NCBI RefSeq assembly: GCF_009602465.1
Contig: NZ_WBKP01000027.1
Coordinates: 1 to 46,793, forward strand
Source of the DNA: Cumulibacter manganitolerans
Lineage (GTDB): Bacteria; Actinomycetota; Actinomycetes; Mycobacteriales; Antricoccaceae
DNA length: 46,793 nucleotides
Reading direction: 5' to 3'
Shown here: positions 8,777 through 16,710 of the stretch, one piece after another
Layout: the number at the start of each line of letters is the position of its first letter
Numbering within the stretch: the stretch's first letter is position 1
Made by a program: the position numbers and the translations under genes
Notes under the pieces: generated by a model
What the model was told of the DNA's origin: nothing
Seen by the model: only the letters and a program-made list of their open reading frames with translations
Database searches by the model: none

Positions 8777-10096
8777 ATGAGCACCGCCCCTGAGAACTGG
8801 TCGTTCGAGACCAAGCAGATCCACGCCGGCCAGACCGCCGACGAGGTGACCGGCTCGCGCGCGCTGCCGATCTACCAGACGACGTCGTTCGTGTTCAAGG
8901 ACGCCGAGCAGGCCGCGGCCCGCTTCGCCCTCAGCGACCTCGGCCCCATCTACACCCGCATCACCAACCCCACCCAGGAGGCGGTCGAGGGACGGATCGC
9001 CGCCCTGGAGGGCGGCGTGGGCGCGCTGCTGCTCGCCTCCGGGCAGTCGGCGGAGACGCTGGCGATCATCAACGTCGCCGAGGCCGGCGACCACGTCGTC
9101 GCCTCGCCGTCGCTGTACGGCGGCACCTACAACCTGCTCAAGCACACGCTGCGCAAGCTCGGCATCGAGACGACCTTCGTCACCGACCCGACCGATCCGC
9201 AGTCCTGGAAGGACGCCGTCCGCGACAACACCAAGCTGTTCTTCGGCGAGACCATCGCCAACCCGTCCGGCCAGATCCTCGACATCGAGGCGATCGCCGC
9301 CGTCGCGCACGACGCCGGCGTCCCGCTCATCGTCGACAACACGATCGCCACGCCGTACGTACTCAACCCGCTCTCGCACGGCGCCGACGTCGTCATCCAC
9401 TCCGCGACGAAGTACCTCGGTGGCCATGGGACGTCGATCGCCGGCGTGATCGTAGACGGCGGCAGCTTCGACTTCGCGCAGCACCCGGAGCGCTTCCCGA
9501 ACTACAACCAGCCCGACCCGTCGTACAACGGGCTGACCTACGCCAAGGACCTCGGCGTCGGCTCGGCGTTCGGGGCGAACCTGTCGTTCATCCTCAAGGC
9601 CCGCGTGCAGCTGCTGCGCGACCTGGGGCCGGCGATCTCGCCGTTCAACGCGTTCCTCGTCTCGCAGGGCATCGAGACCCTCAGCCTGCGGATGGACCGG
9701 CACCTGGAGAACACCCGCAAGGTCGCGGAGTTCCTGCAGGGGCACCCGCAGGTCGAGAAGGTCATCTGGTCCTCGCTCGAGGGCTCGCCGTACTACGACC
9801 TCGCGCAGAAGTACACGCCCAAGGGCGCCGGCGCGGTGCTGTCCTTCGAGATCGCCGGCGGCAAGGAGGCGGGCGCGAGGTTCGTCGACGCGCTGACGCT
9901 GCACAGCCACGTCGCCAACATCGGCGACGTGCGCTCGCTGGTCATCCACCCGGCCACCACGACGCACAGCCAGCTCTCCGGTGACGACCTCACCGCGGCC
10001 GGTGTCACGCCCGGCCTCGTGCGGCTGGCCGTCGGCATCGAGGGCATCGAGGACATCCTCGCCGACCTCGAGACCGGCTTCGAGGCCGCCAGGTAG
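8777..10096 (+). CDS. metY: O-acetylhomoserine sulfhydrylase / aminocarboxypropyltransferase
   Basis: The 439-residue protein belongs to the Cys/Met-metabolism PLP family. The N-terminus FETKQIHAGQ and the PLP lysine Lys212 in HSATKYLGGHGTS, with an extended loop after it, distinguish MetY from the shorter cystathionine synthases. It makes homocysteine from O-acetylhomoserine and sulfide. The SAM-IV riboswitch in front fits feedback control by SAM. In many actinobacteria metX (homoserine acetyltransferase) follows metY; here it does not, and an NfeD-like gene comes next. The start is supported by GGGAGAG upstream. Confidence 0.95.
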   Translation: MSTAPENWSFETKQIHAGQTADEVTGSRALPIYQTTSFVFKDAEQAAARFALSDLGPIYTRITNPTQEAVEGRIAALEGGVGALLLASGQSAETLAIINVAEAGDHVVASPSLYGGTYNLLKHTLRKLGIETTFVTDPTDPQSWKDAVRDNTKLFFGETIANPSGQILDIEAIAAVAHDAGVPLIVDNTIATPYVLNPLSHGADVVIHSATKYLGGHGTSIAGVIVDGGSFDFAQHPERFPNYNQPDPSYNGLTYAKDLGVGSAFGANLSFILKARVQLLRDLGPAISPFNAFLVSQGIETLSLRMDRHLENTRKVAEFLQGHPQVEKVIWSSLEGSPYYDLAQKYTPKGAGAVLSFEIAGGKEAGARFVDALTLHSHVANIGDVRSLVIHPATTTHSQLSGDDLTAAGVTPGLVRLAVGIEGIEDILADLETGFEAAR

Positions 10097-10118
10097 CCAC
10101 CGTCCCGCACGTCCCGCG

Positions 10119-10154
10119 ACCGCCGCGCATCGCCTTCCTCGGGTGCGCGGCGGT
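10119..10154 (+). terminator. Terminator-like hairpin after metY
   Basis: An 11-bp perfect stem (10119-10129 with 10144-10154) encloses a 14-base loop and lies 22 bases after the metY stop. A short pyrimidine-rich stretch follows. It separates metY from the membrane-protein operon. Confidence 0.65.
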
Positions 10155-10191
10155 TCGCTATTCTGTTAAGACTTCGTGAGAGGAAGCAGAC
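10155..10191 (+). promoter_or_regulatory. Possible promoter and RBS of the NfeD-flotillin operon
   Basis: TATTCT near 10159 is a plausible -10 in an otherwise GC-rich region. GAGAGGAA, about 6 bases before the GTG at 10192, is the ribosome-binding site. The -35 region would fall in the preceding terminator stem. Confidence 0.35.
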
Positions 10192-10734
10192 GTGGACCCG
10201 GTGACGCTGGGCTTCTTGACGGCCGGCGCGCTCGGCGCAGGCCTGCTGCTGCTGGCCCTGGTCGTCGGCGACCTCCTGCACCTCGGCGGCCTGGACGCCG
10301 ACGGGCCCTTCTCGTTCCCGGCCGTCGCCGCGTTCATCGGCGGTGTCGGCTTCGCCGGAGCGGCCGCGAGCGCCCTGCTGCCGATCCCCGGTGACGCGGT
10401 CCGCGCGGTGCTCAGCGCCGGCATCGGCCTGCTGGGCGCGCTCCCGCTGGCCTGGTTCGCCGTCCGGCTGTCCCGGGGGCTGATGAACATGCGCACCGAC
10501 CGCACCCTCTCCGACGACGACGTCGCCGGGGCGCTCGGCGTCGTCATCACGCGCATCCCGGCGACCGGGTACGGCGAGGTGCGGGTGCGGCTCGCCGGCC
10601 AGGACCTGAAGTACTCCGCCCGCAGCGACGTCGCCCTGGAACGCGGCGCCCAGATCCTCGTCGTACGAGCGCTCTCCTCGACCGCCGTCGAGGTCGTCGG
10701 CCTCGACGAGCACCCGCTACCCCCACCCGACTAG
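10192..10734 (+). CDS. NfeD-like membrane protein with C-terminal OB-fold domain
   Basis: The 180-residue protein starts with GTG. Roughly the first 100 residues hold three hydrophobic segments, and the last 65 (from GALGVVITRIPATGYGEV) look like the small beta-barrel domain of NfeD-like proteins. NfeD-type proteins are membrane partners of SPFH/flotillin proteins and are usually encoded next to them. That holds here, as the flotillin gene follows 19 bases later. The likely role is in organising membrane microdomains or surface stress responses. No protease domain is present, so this is the short NfeD type. Confidence 0.75.
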   Translation: MDPVTLGFLTAGALGAGLLLLALVVGDLLHLGGLDADGPFSFPAVAAFIGGVGFAGAAASALLPIPGDAVRAVLSAGIGLLGALPLAWFAVRLSRGLMNMRTDRTLSDDDVAGALGVVITRIPATGYGEVRVRLAGQDLKYSARSDVALERGAQILVVRALSSTAVEVVGLDEHPLPPPD

Positions 10735-10753
10735 CCCCCCAAGGAGCTCACCC

Positions 10754-12259
10754 ATGTCGCCAGTCCTCATCGCCGTCGCCGGCGGTGTCGTGCTCATCAT
10801 CCTGCTGGTGCTGCTGGTGCTCTCCCGCATCAAGGTCGCCGGTCCGAACCAGGCGTTCCTGGTGACCGGGCGGCGCGGGCGCGCGGTCACCGGGGCCGAC
10901 GGCAGCATCAGCACCGACATGTCCGGACAGAAGGTGGTCATGGGCGCGTCGGTGTTCGTGCTGCCGATCGTGCAGAAGCTGCACTCGATCGACCTCTCCA
11001 GCCGGCGCATCCCGGTCGGCATCCGGGGCGCGGTCTCCAAGCAGGGCGTCAAGTGCGACCTCGAGGGCGTGGCGATCGTGAAGGTCGGCGGCAACGAGAG
11101 CGCCATCCGCGCCGCCGCGCAGCGCTTCCTCAACCAGCAGGACGGCATCGAGATCTTCACCTCCGAGGTGCTGGCCGGCGCGTTGCGCTCGATCGTCGGG
11201 CGGCTGACGATCGAGGAGATCATCCGCGACCGCGCGGCGTTCGCCTCGGCGGTCGCCGAGGAGGCCGAGGCGTCGCTGACCGGCCAGGGTCTGGTGCTGG
11301 ACACCTTCCAGCTGCAGGACATCCAGGCCGAGGGCACCTACCTGGCCGACCTCGGCCGGCCGGAGGCGGCCCGGGTGATCAAGGAGGCGGCGATCGCCGA
11401 GGCCCGGGCCCGGCAGGCCGCCGAGCAGGAGCAGCTGCTCGCCGCCGAGGCGATCGCGGTCGCCAACCGGCAGCTCGAGCTCAAGCGCGCCGAGATCAGC
11501 GCGCAGATCGACGCGGCCAAGGCCGAGGCGGCGTCCGCCGGCCCCCTCGCCCAGGCCGCGCAGGACCAGCGCATCCTCACCGAGAAGGAGAAGGTGGCCG
11601 AGCGCACCGCCGCGCTCACCGAGCGCCAGCTCGACACCGAGGTGCGCAAGCCCGCCGACGCCGAGCGGTACCGCGTCGAGCAGCAGGCCGAGGCGAACAA
11701 GAACGCCGCGATCGCCAAGGCCGAGGCGGACCGGCAGTCCACCATCGCCGCCGCGATGGCGCAGGCCGAGCAGGCCCGGCTCTCCGGCGAGGGCGAGCAG
11801 GCGCGGCGTACCGCGCTGGCGAACGCCGAGGCCATCGAGGGCGCCAAGCGCGGCGAGGCGGAGAAGCTGCGCCGTGCGGCCATCGCCCAGGCCGTCGAGG
11901 CCGAGGGCCGCGCGGAGGCCAGCGCCATCCTCGCCAAGGGGCAGGCGGAGGCCGAGGCGATGGACAAGCGCGCCTCGGCGTTCGCGACGTACGGCGAGGC
12001 GGCGATCCTCGATCTGCTGGTGAAGGTGCTGCCCGAGGTCGTCGCGCAGGCGAGCGCGCCGATGGCGGGCGTGGAGAAGATGACGGTGATCAGCGCGGAC
12101 GGCGCCGGCGCGCTGTCGAAGTCGGTCGCCTCCAATGTGGCCGCGGGCATCCAGCTCTCGAAGGACCTCACCGGCGTCGACCTCGCCCGCCTGCTGGGCC
12201 GGCTGTCCGGCGACGTGAAGGAGGACGGCGACGAGGGGCAGCGGATCGAGCTCTCCTGA
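10754..12259 (+). CDS. Flotillin-like SPFH/band-7 protein
   Basis: The 501-residue protein has one N-terminal membrane segment (about residues 3-23), then an SPFH domain that includes GPNQAFLVTGRRG. A long Ala/Glu-rich coiled coil follows (roughly 195-400), then a hydrophobic C-terminal part. This is the flotillin (FloT/YqiK) plan: membrane-anchored scaffolds that oligomerise in ordered lipid domains. AAGGAG precedes the ATG. The gene is in an operon with the NfeD-like gene, the classical partner. The Ala/Glu repeats with EAEA periodicity match the EA-rich flotillin coiled coil. Confidence 0.9.
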   Translation: MSPVLIAVAGGVVLIILLVLLVLSRIKVAGPNQAFLVTGRRGRAVTGADGSISTDMSGQKVVMGASVFVLPIVQKLHSIDLSSRRIPVGIRGAVSKQGVKCDLEGVAIVKVGGNESAIRAAAQRFLNQQDGIEIFTSEVLAGALRSIVGRLTIEEIIRDRAAFASAVAEEAEASLTGQGLVLDTFQLQDIQAEGTYLADLGRPEAARVIKEAAIAEARARQAAEQEQLLAAEAIAVANRQLELKRAEISAQIDAAKAEAASAGPLAQAAQDQRILTEKEKVAERTAALTERQLDTEVRKPADAERYRVEQQAEANKNAAIAKAEADRQSTIAAAMAQAEQARLSGEGEQARRTALANAEAIEGAKRGEAEKLRRAAIAQAVEAEGRAEASAILAKGQAEAEAMDKRASAFATYGEAAILDLLVKVLPEVVAQASAPMAGVEKMTVISADGAGALSKSVASNVAAGIQLSKDLTGVDLARLLGRLSGDVKEDGDEGQRIELS

Positions 12260-12300
12260 CGCGCGGTTCTCAGCCGCCGCTCAGCGGCGTACGGCGGTCG

Positions 12301-12378
12301 TGATGATGATTGCTAGGTCACACCAATTCGTCGGTATTTTGCTTGCATCGTGCATCTATCGAGGCGTTTACTGATCGC
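12301..12378 (+). promoter_or_regulatory. AT-richer leader before the MarR gene
   Basis: This stretch is clearly lower in GC than its surroundings and holds short symmetrical elements (for example TGCA-TCG-TGCA around 12352). It is the likely promoter and possible autoregulatory site of the MarR gene. I cannot define -10 and -35 hexamers with confidence. Confidence 0.3.
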
Positions 12379-12831
12379 GTGAGCACGGACGACCAGATGG
12401 ACAAGATCATGGCGTCGCTGTTCTCCGTCGTCCGGGCGGTGAACCACGGCGCACAGACGATGGGGCTCGACAAGAGCGCCATCGTCGCGATGTACGTCAT
12501 CCGTCAGCTCACCACCGCGCGCTCGTCGGCGGTCGCCGGCGCGTGCGCTCTCGATCAGTCCACGATCAGCCGTCACCTGCGGTCCCTCGAGGAGCGCGGC
12601 CTCGTGGAACGCTCCCCCGACCCGGCCGACCGGCGCGCGCAGCTGCTGTCGTTGACCGACGACGGCGAGCAGCTGCTGGCCGATCAGGACGCCCTGCGCC
12701 GGGAACGGCTCGAGGCGGCCCTCGCCGACTGGAGCGACGACGATCGCGACCGACTGGACACCGTGCTGAGCCGGCTCGCCGACTCGCTCGTGGTCGCGAA
12801 CGCCCGCCGCATGGCCGGCTTCGGTCCCTGA
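12379..12831 (+). CDS. MarR-family transcriptional regulator
   Basis: The protein is about 150 residues from the GTG at 12379; an earlier in-frame start at 12310 would place coding sequence over the probable promoter. It has a winged helix: the recognition helix lies in DQSTISRHLRSLEERGLVER and the wing in DPADRRAQLLSLTDDG, both typical of MarR dimers. The drug exporter follows 65 bases downstream on the same strand, an arrangement in which the regulator commonly represses itself and the pump until a toxic ligand binds. The inducer is unknown. Confidence 0.88.
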   Translation: MSTDDQMDKIMASLFSVVRAVNHGAQTMGLDKSAIVAMYVIRQLTTARSSAVAGACALDQSTISRHLRSLEERGLVERSPDPADRRAQLLSLTDDGEQLLADQDALRRERLEAALADWSDDDRDRLDTVLSRLADSLVVANARRMAGFGP

Positions 12832-12896
12832 CCGACGCCGGGTCCGCCGACTCGTCTCGCCCGCTTCATCATCCACTAGCTTCCAGGAGCGCATCC

Positions 12897-14618
12897 GTGT
12901 CTTCCACGACCTCCGACGCGACCGCCGGGTCCGTCGACGCCCGCAGCGGCGAGCTGCCGCACAAGGAGATCATGGCGATCATGTTCGGCCTGCTGGCCGG
13001 CATGTTCCTCGCCGCTCTCGACCAGACCATCGTCTCGACCGCGCTGAAGACGATCGCCGGGGAGTTCCGGGCGTTCGACGAGATCCCCTGGGTCGTCACG
13101 TCGTACATGCTGTTCGCAACGGCGTCCACCCCTCTGTACGGGAAGATCTCCGACCTGCTCGGCCGGCGTCCGGTCTTCCTGTTCTCGATCGGCGTCTTCC
13201 TCGTCGGCTCGGTGCTCGCCGGGCTGAGCCAGAGCATGACGCAGCTGATCATCTTCCGCGGCGTCCAAGGCCTCGGCGCCGGCGGTCTGATGCCGCTGGC
13301 GTTCACCATCATCAGCGACATCGTGCCCCCGCGGCAGCGCGGCAAGTACCAGGGCTACTTCGGCGCGGTATTCGGGCTGTCCTCGGTCGTCGGCCCGCTG
13401 CTCGGCGGCTGGTTCACTGACTCGATCGACTGGCGCTGGTGCTTCTGGATCAACATCCCGGTCGGCATCGTCGCGATCTACCTCGTCGTCAAGCACTTCC
13501 ACATCCCGCACATCAAGCGGAAGGTCAAGATCGACTACTTCGGCGCCGCGCTGCTGGTCCTCGCCGTCTCGACGCTGCTGCTCGCGCTCGAGTTCGGCAA
13601 CACCGACGGCTGGACCTCGGGCAAGATCATCAGCTACTTCGTCGTCGCCGCGGTCGCCACGGTCGTCTTCGTGTGGTGGGAGTCGCGGGTCGACGAGCCG
13701 ATCCTGCCGCTGTCGATCTTCCGCAACGGGGTCATCTCCACGACCACCGCAGTGGGCTTCGTCGTCGGCTTCGGCATGTTCGGCGCGATCATCTACGTCT
13801 CGCAGTACCTGCAGATCATCCAGGGCCTGAGCGCCACCGAGGCCGGTCTGGCGATCATCCCGATGGTGGCCGGCATCATGAGCGCCTCGATCATCTCCGG
13901 CCAGCTGATCAGCAAGCTCGGCAAGTACAAGGTGTTCATCCTCGCCGGCACCCTCGTGCTGACGGCGGCGATGTTCCTGCTGGGCACCGTCGACCGCGAC
14001 ACCTCGATGTGGATCTTCAGCCTCTACATGCTCGTGCTGGGCATCGGTCTCGGCCTGTGCATGCAGAACCTGGTGCTCGCCGGGCAGAACGGCGCGTCGG
14101 TCGAGCAGCTCGGCGTGGTGACCTCCACGCAGACGTTCATCCGGCAGCTCGGCGGCACGATCGGCATCGCGATCTTCGGATCGATCCTCAACGGGCAGTT
14201 CATCAAGTCGATCAAGGAGCCGCTGGCCTCGGCCAAGCCGGACATCGAGGCGCTGCGCGCCCAGGCCCAGCAGCTCGTGGACGCGGCGTCGTCCGGCCAG
14301 CTGCCGCCGGGGGTCACCGAGGCCCAGGTCGGCGCCGCGAAGCAGCTGCTCGCGATGCCCGACCTCACGCCGCAGCTGCTGCAGAAGATGCTCGCCGACT
14401 CGGCGGCCGTCAAGCAGATCGGCCAGCTGAGCAAGCCGCTGCAGAACGGCATCTACGACTCGTTCGTCGACGCGATGCAGATGGTCTACCACTTCGCGCT
14501 GCCGATCATGGTCGTCGGCTTCCTGATCGCGCTGCTGATCAAGCAGCTGCCGATGCGCTCCGGCTCGGCGCACGCCGAGCGGATGAAGGCGGCGCAGGCC
14601 GAGTCGATGGCCGGCTAG
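12897..14618 (+). CDS. MFS drug:H+ antiporter of the DHA2 (EmrB/QacA) family, 14 helices
   Basis: The protein has about 573 residues from the GTG at 12897, with AGGAG 9 bases upstream. It has the major-facilitator antiporter signatures: DQTIVSTALKTIAGEF in helix 1, LYGKISDLLGRRP (motif A) and GLSSVVGPLLGG (antiporter motif C). Length and helix count fit the 14-helix DHA2 group that exports drugs and dyes using the proton gradient. A long hydrophilic loop near residues 440-510 precedes the last helix. It is probably controlled by the MarR protein just upstream. The substrate cannot be predicted. Confidence 0.92.
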   Translation: MSSTTSDATAGSVDARSGELPHKEIMAIMFGLLAGMFLAALDQTIVSTALKTIAGEFRAFDEIPWVVTSYMLFATASTPLYGKISDLLGRRPVFLFSIGVFLVGSVLAGLSQSMTQLIIFRGVQGLGAGGLMPLAFTIISDIVPPRQRGKYQGYFGAVFGLSSVVGPLLGGWFTDSIDWRWCFWINIPVGIVAIYLVVKHFHIPHIKRKVKIDYFGAALLVLAVSTLLLALEFGNTDGWTSGKIISYFVVAAVATVVFVWWESRVDEPILPLSIFRNGVISTTTAVGFVVGFGMFGAIIYVSQYLQIIQGLSATEAGLAIIPMVAGIMSASIISGQLISKLGKYKVFILAGTLVLTAAMFLLGTVDRDTSMWIFSLYMLVLGIGLGLCMQNLVLAGQNGASVEQLGVVTSTQTFIRQLGGTIGIAIFGSILNGQFIKSIKEPLASAKPDIEALRAQAQQLVDAASSGQLPPGVTEAQVGAAKQLLAMPDLTPQLLQKMLADSAAVKQIGQLSKPLQNGIYDSFVDAMQMVYHFALPIMVVGFLIALLIKQLPMRSGSAHAERMKAAQAESMAG

Positions 14619-14647
14619 CTGCTGCGCCGCCCTACCCAGGCGGACGA

Positions 14648-14707
14648 AAGCGGGCTTTGGCGGCGAGAGCGGGGAAACTTCCCCGCTCTCGCCCTCGAAG
14701 CCCGCTT
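14648..14707. terminator. Nested inverted repeat, likely bidirectional terminator
   Basis: An inner perfect 15-bp stem (14662-14676 with 14679-14693) is nested in an outer 10-bp stem (14648-14657 with 14698-14707). It lies between the convergent exporter gene and the AbiEi/DUF559-like gene, touching the stop of the latter. A related repeat lies on the other side of that gene (15762-15805). Confidence 0.7.
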
Positions 14708-15675
14708 CAGCTTTCGGCCCGCAGCCGGGCCACCACAGCGGCCGGGTCGGCGAGGTCGGCCCACACGAACCGCAGGACGCGCCAGCCGAGCCGTCGGAGG
14801 GCGTCCTCGCGCTGCTTCTCCGCGAACAACGGGTTCCCCGCGGCGTGCTTCACGGTGCGGTCGCCGTCCATCGGCCCCTGGTACTTCACCTTGCCGTCGA
14901 ACTCCACCACGACCGGCGCGCCCACGACCCTGAAGTCGCAGCGCGCGACGAACTTCCCGGTCGCATCGTGGACGACGTGCTGCGGCTCCAGGTCGATCTC
15001 GTGGCGGACGGCGATGAGCCGCAGCAACGACTCCCCCGGCGACTCCGAGCGGCCGTCCATCAGCTCGACGGCCCGCATCGGACGTCCCCCATGGCGGATC
15101 AGGCCGAGCAGCTGCGCCCCGGCGACCAGCGCCTCGCGATCGACGATCCCAGAGCGCAACGCGGCATCGCCGGAGACGACGGCGGCCTCGATCCCACTCT
15201 CCACAGCGACCTGCGCGATCGCGACCGCTTCGTGCACCCGGCGTACGCCTCTGTCGACGTGCGCCACGAAGTCGACCCGCGACCGGCTGAACCGAACGCC
15301 GGGCGTGGTGAGGGAGTCCCCGCGGTTGCGGCGGAGCATCCGGACGGTCGACAGGTCCACGCCGTACGTCGGGAGACCCGCGACGATCAGCGCGGAGTGG
15401 TGGCTGATCACGGCCCGTTCGCCGTACGCGTGCGACAGCGCAACCGCGCGCTCGGCGTGGCGGCCCACCTCGTCGTCCGGCACCGGTCCGGTGCCGAAGA
15501 TGCCGCGCCAGATCGGTCGCAGCTCACCGTCGGCATGCCACCGGCCGATGTCGTCCGGCGAGTAGCCGGCGGCCAGGATCTCCCGCCGGATCAGCACGCC
15601 GTCGCGAACCGCGGCCAAGGACGTGAGGCTCGAAGGCAGCACCATGACCCCGAGGATGCCGCCGACCCGGGACAT
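14707..15675 (-). CDS. AbiEi-like antitoxin head with DUF559/VSR-like nuclease tail
   Basis: The 322-residue protein begins with a winged-helix-like segment (VLIRREILAAGYSPDDIGRW) resembling the N-terminus of AbiEi-type antitoxin proteins. It ends in a domain like DUF559: GESLLRL, then CDFRVV, VVVEFDGKVKY and LRRLGWRVLRFVW, which give the E...D...ExDxK pattern of PD-(D/E)xK nucleases. This pairing is common in actinobacteria and its function is unproven. GGAG sits 5 bases before the ATG at 15675, so I keep that start; an ATG 10 codons later has no ribosome-binding site. No partner toxin gene is adjacent. Related hairpin repeats flank the gene on both sides. Confidence 0.75.
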   Translation of the reverse strand: MSRVGGILGVMVLPSSLTSLAAVRDGVLIRREILAAGYSPDDIGRWHADGELRPIWRGIFGTGPVPDDEVGRHAERAVALSHAYGERAVISHHSALIVAGLPTYGVDLSTVRMLRRNRGDSLTTPGVRFSRSRVDFVAHVDRGVRRVHEAVAIAQVAVESGIEAAVVSGDAALRSGIVDREALVAGAQLLGLIRHGGRPMRAVELMDGRSESPGESLLRLIAVRHEIDLEPQHVVHDATGKFVARCDFRVVGAPVVVEFDGKVKYQGPMDGDRTVKHAAGNPLFAEKQREDALRRLGWRVLRFVWADLADPAAVVARLRAES

Positions 15676-15761
15676 CCGGGCTCCGACGGCGGGGTGGCTG
15701 TGCAGATCTCGTCGCCTGTGGACAGGCGCGCGGCCAGACGCCGAGCGGGGTTGGTCGGCAG

Positions 15762-15805
15762 AAGCGGGGAAGCTTCCCCGCTTTCGGCGGCGAAGCCCGC
15801 TTTCG
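15762..15805. repeat. Palindromic hairpin repeat, second copy of the 14.65-kb element
   Basis: A perfect 22-bp palindrome (15762-15783) is followed by TCGGCGGCGAAGCCCGCTTTCG. It shares the CGGGGAA-(A/G)-CTTCCCCGCT core and the CGAAGCCCGCTT tail with the repeat at 14648-14707. It lies in the 177-base gap between the DUF559-like gene and the ABC permease gene, which ends at 15853, so it could also terminate that operon. Confidence 0.7.
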
Positions 15806-15852
15806 GGGGCGGCGGTCCGGCAGCCGGGTGCTGGGCCGCTTTCGGCTTCGGG

Positions 15853-16710
15853 CTAGGAGGTGACGTCCTTGCGGCGGAACTGCCAGAAGGCCAGGGCGGT
15901 GAGGACGGCGGCGTACGCGAGCGACCAGCCGATGCCGCTGGCCATGTCGGCGGTGTCCGGCGGGTCGCCGAGCATGCCGATCCACGCGAAGTTGTACGAC
16001 GTGGGCAGCGCGTTGCGCAGGTTCCCCAGGGCGTCGATCTGCCCGAGGATCGAGGAGACGATCACGATGAAGACCGTGCCGCCGACCGCGGCGAGCGGCG
16101 CGTCGGTGCGCACCGAGAGGTAGAACGCCAGCGAGCCGACCATCAGCAGGTTCACGATGAGGTAGCCGACGATCGCCGCCAGCCGCCACCACATGTCGCC
16201 GGTGGCGATCTCGATGCCGACCGGTGTGGAGACCGGCTTCCAGCCGTACGCGATCCAGCCGGCCAGCAGGGCGAGGCCGACGAGGGCGAGGATCGCGGCG
16301 ACGGAAAGCATCAGGGCCACGACGAGCTTGCGGCGCAGCAGCACCATGCGCGGGACCGGAGCGGCCAGCAGATACCGCAGGCTCCCCCACTGCGCCTCCG
16401 ACGCCACCGTGTCACCGAAGAACAGCGCGAACACCACGACGAGGAAGAAGCCGGTGGTCACGAAGAACACGAACAGCACGAAGTTGAACGCGCTGCTCGT
16501 GGCGACGTCGATGAGGTTGACCCGCCCGTCGGGGCCGCTGTTCTGGGCGTCGCCCAGCGCGAACGCGCCGATGAGGATCAGCGGCAGCACCCCCATGAAG
16601 GCGAAGACGGCGAGGGTACGCCGGCGGCTGAGCTGCCGGCGCAGCTCCACCCGGTAGGGCAGGGTGCGCCCGGCCCGGTAGCCGTGCGCGGTGACGGTCT
16701 CGGCGCTCAT
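15853..16710 (-). CDS. ABC transporter permease (ABC-2 like)
   Basis: The 285-residue membrane protein has about six hydrophobic segments, a cytoplasmic N-terminus with the basic stretch RRQLSRRR, and a large loop with GSLRYLLAAPVPR. It looks like an ABC-2-type exporter permease. Its ATG overlaps the stop of the upstream gene by 4 bases (ATGA at 16707-16710). That gene ends in an ABC ATPase domain, so the two almost certainly form one transporter. The likely direction is export or extraction from the membrane. The substrate is unknown. Confidence 0.85.
   Translation of the reverse strand: MSAETVTAHGYRAGRTLPYRVELRRQLSRRRTLAVFAFMGVLPLILIGAFALGDAQNSGPDGRVNLIDVATSSAFNFVLFVFFVTTGFFLVVVFALFFGDTVASEAQWGSLRYLLAAPVPRMVLLRRKLVVALMLSVAAILALVGLALLAGWIAYGWKPVSTPVGIEIATGDMWWRLAAIVGYLIVNLLMVGSLAFYLSVRTDAPLAAVGGTVFIVIVSSILGQIDALGNLRNALPTSYNFAWIGMLGDPPDTADMASGIGWSLAYAAVLTALAFWQFRRKDVTS

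Noticed and set aside
8423-8793. Short open frames across the metY leader
   Set aside because: They overlap the riboswitch and have no RBS or recognisable product.
14707-15675. Complete toxin-antitoxin module
   Set aside because: The AbiEi-like head suggested one, but no AbiEii-type nucleotidyltransferase gene lies on either side.
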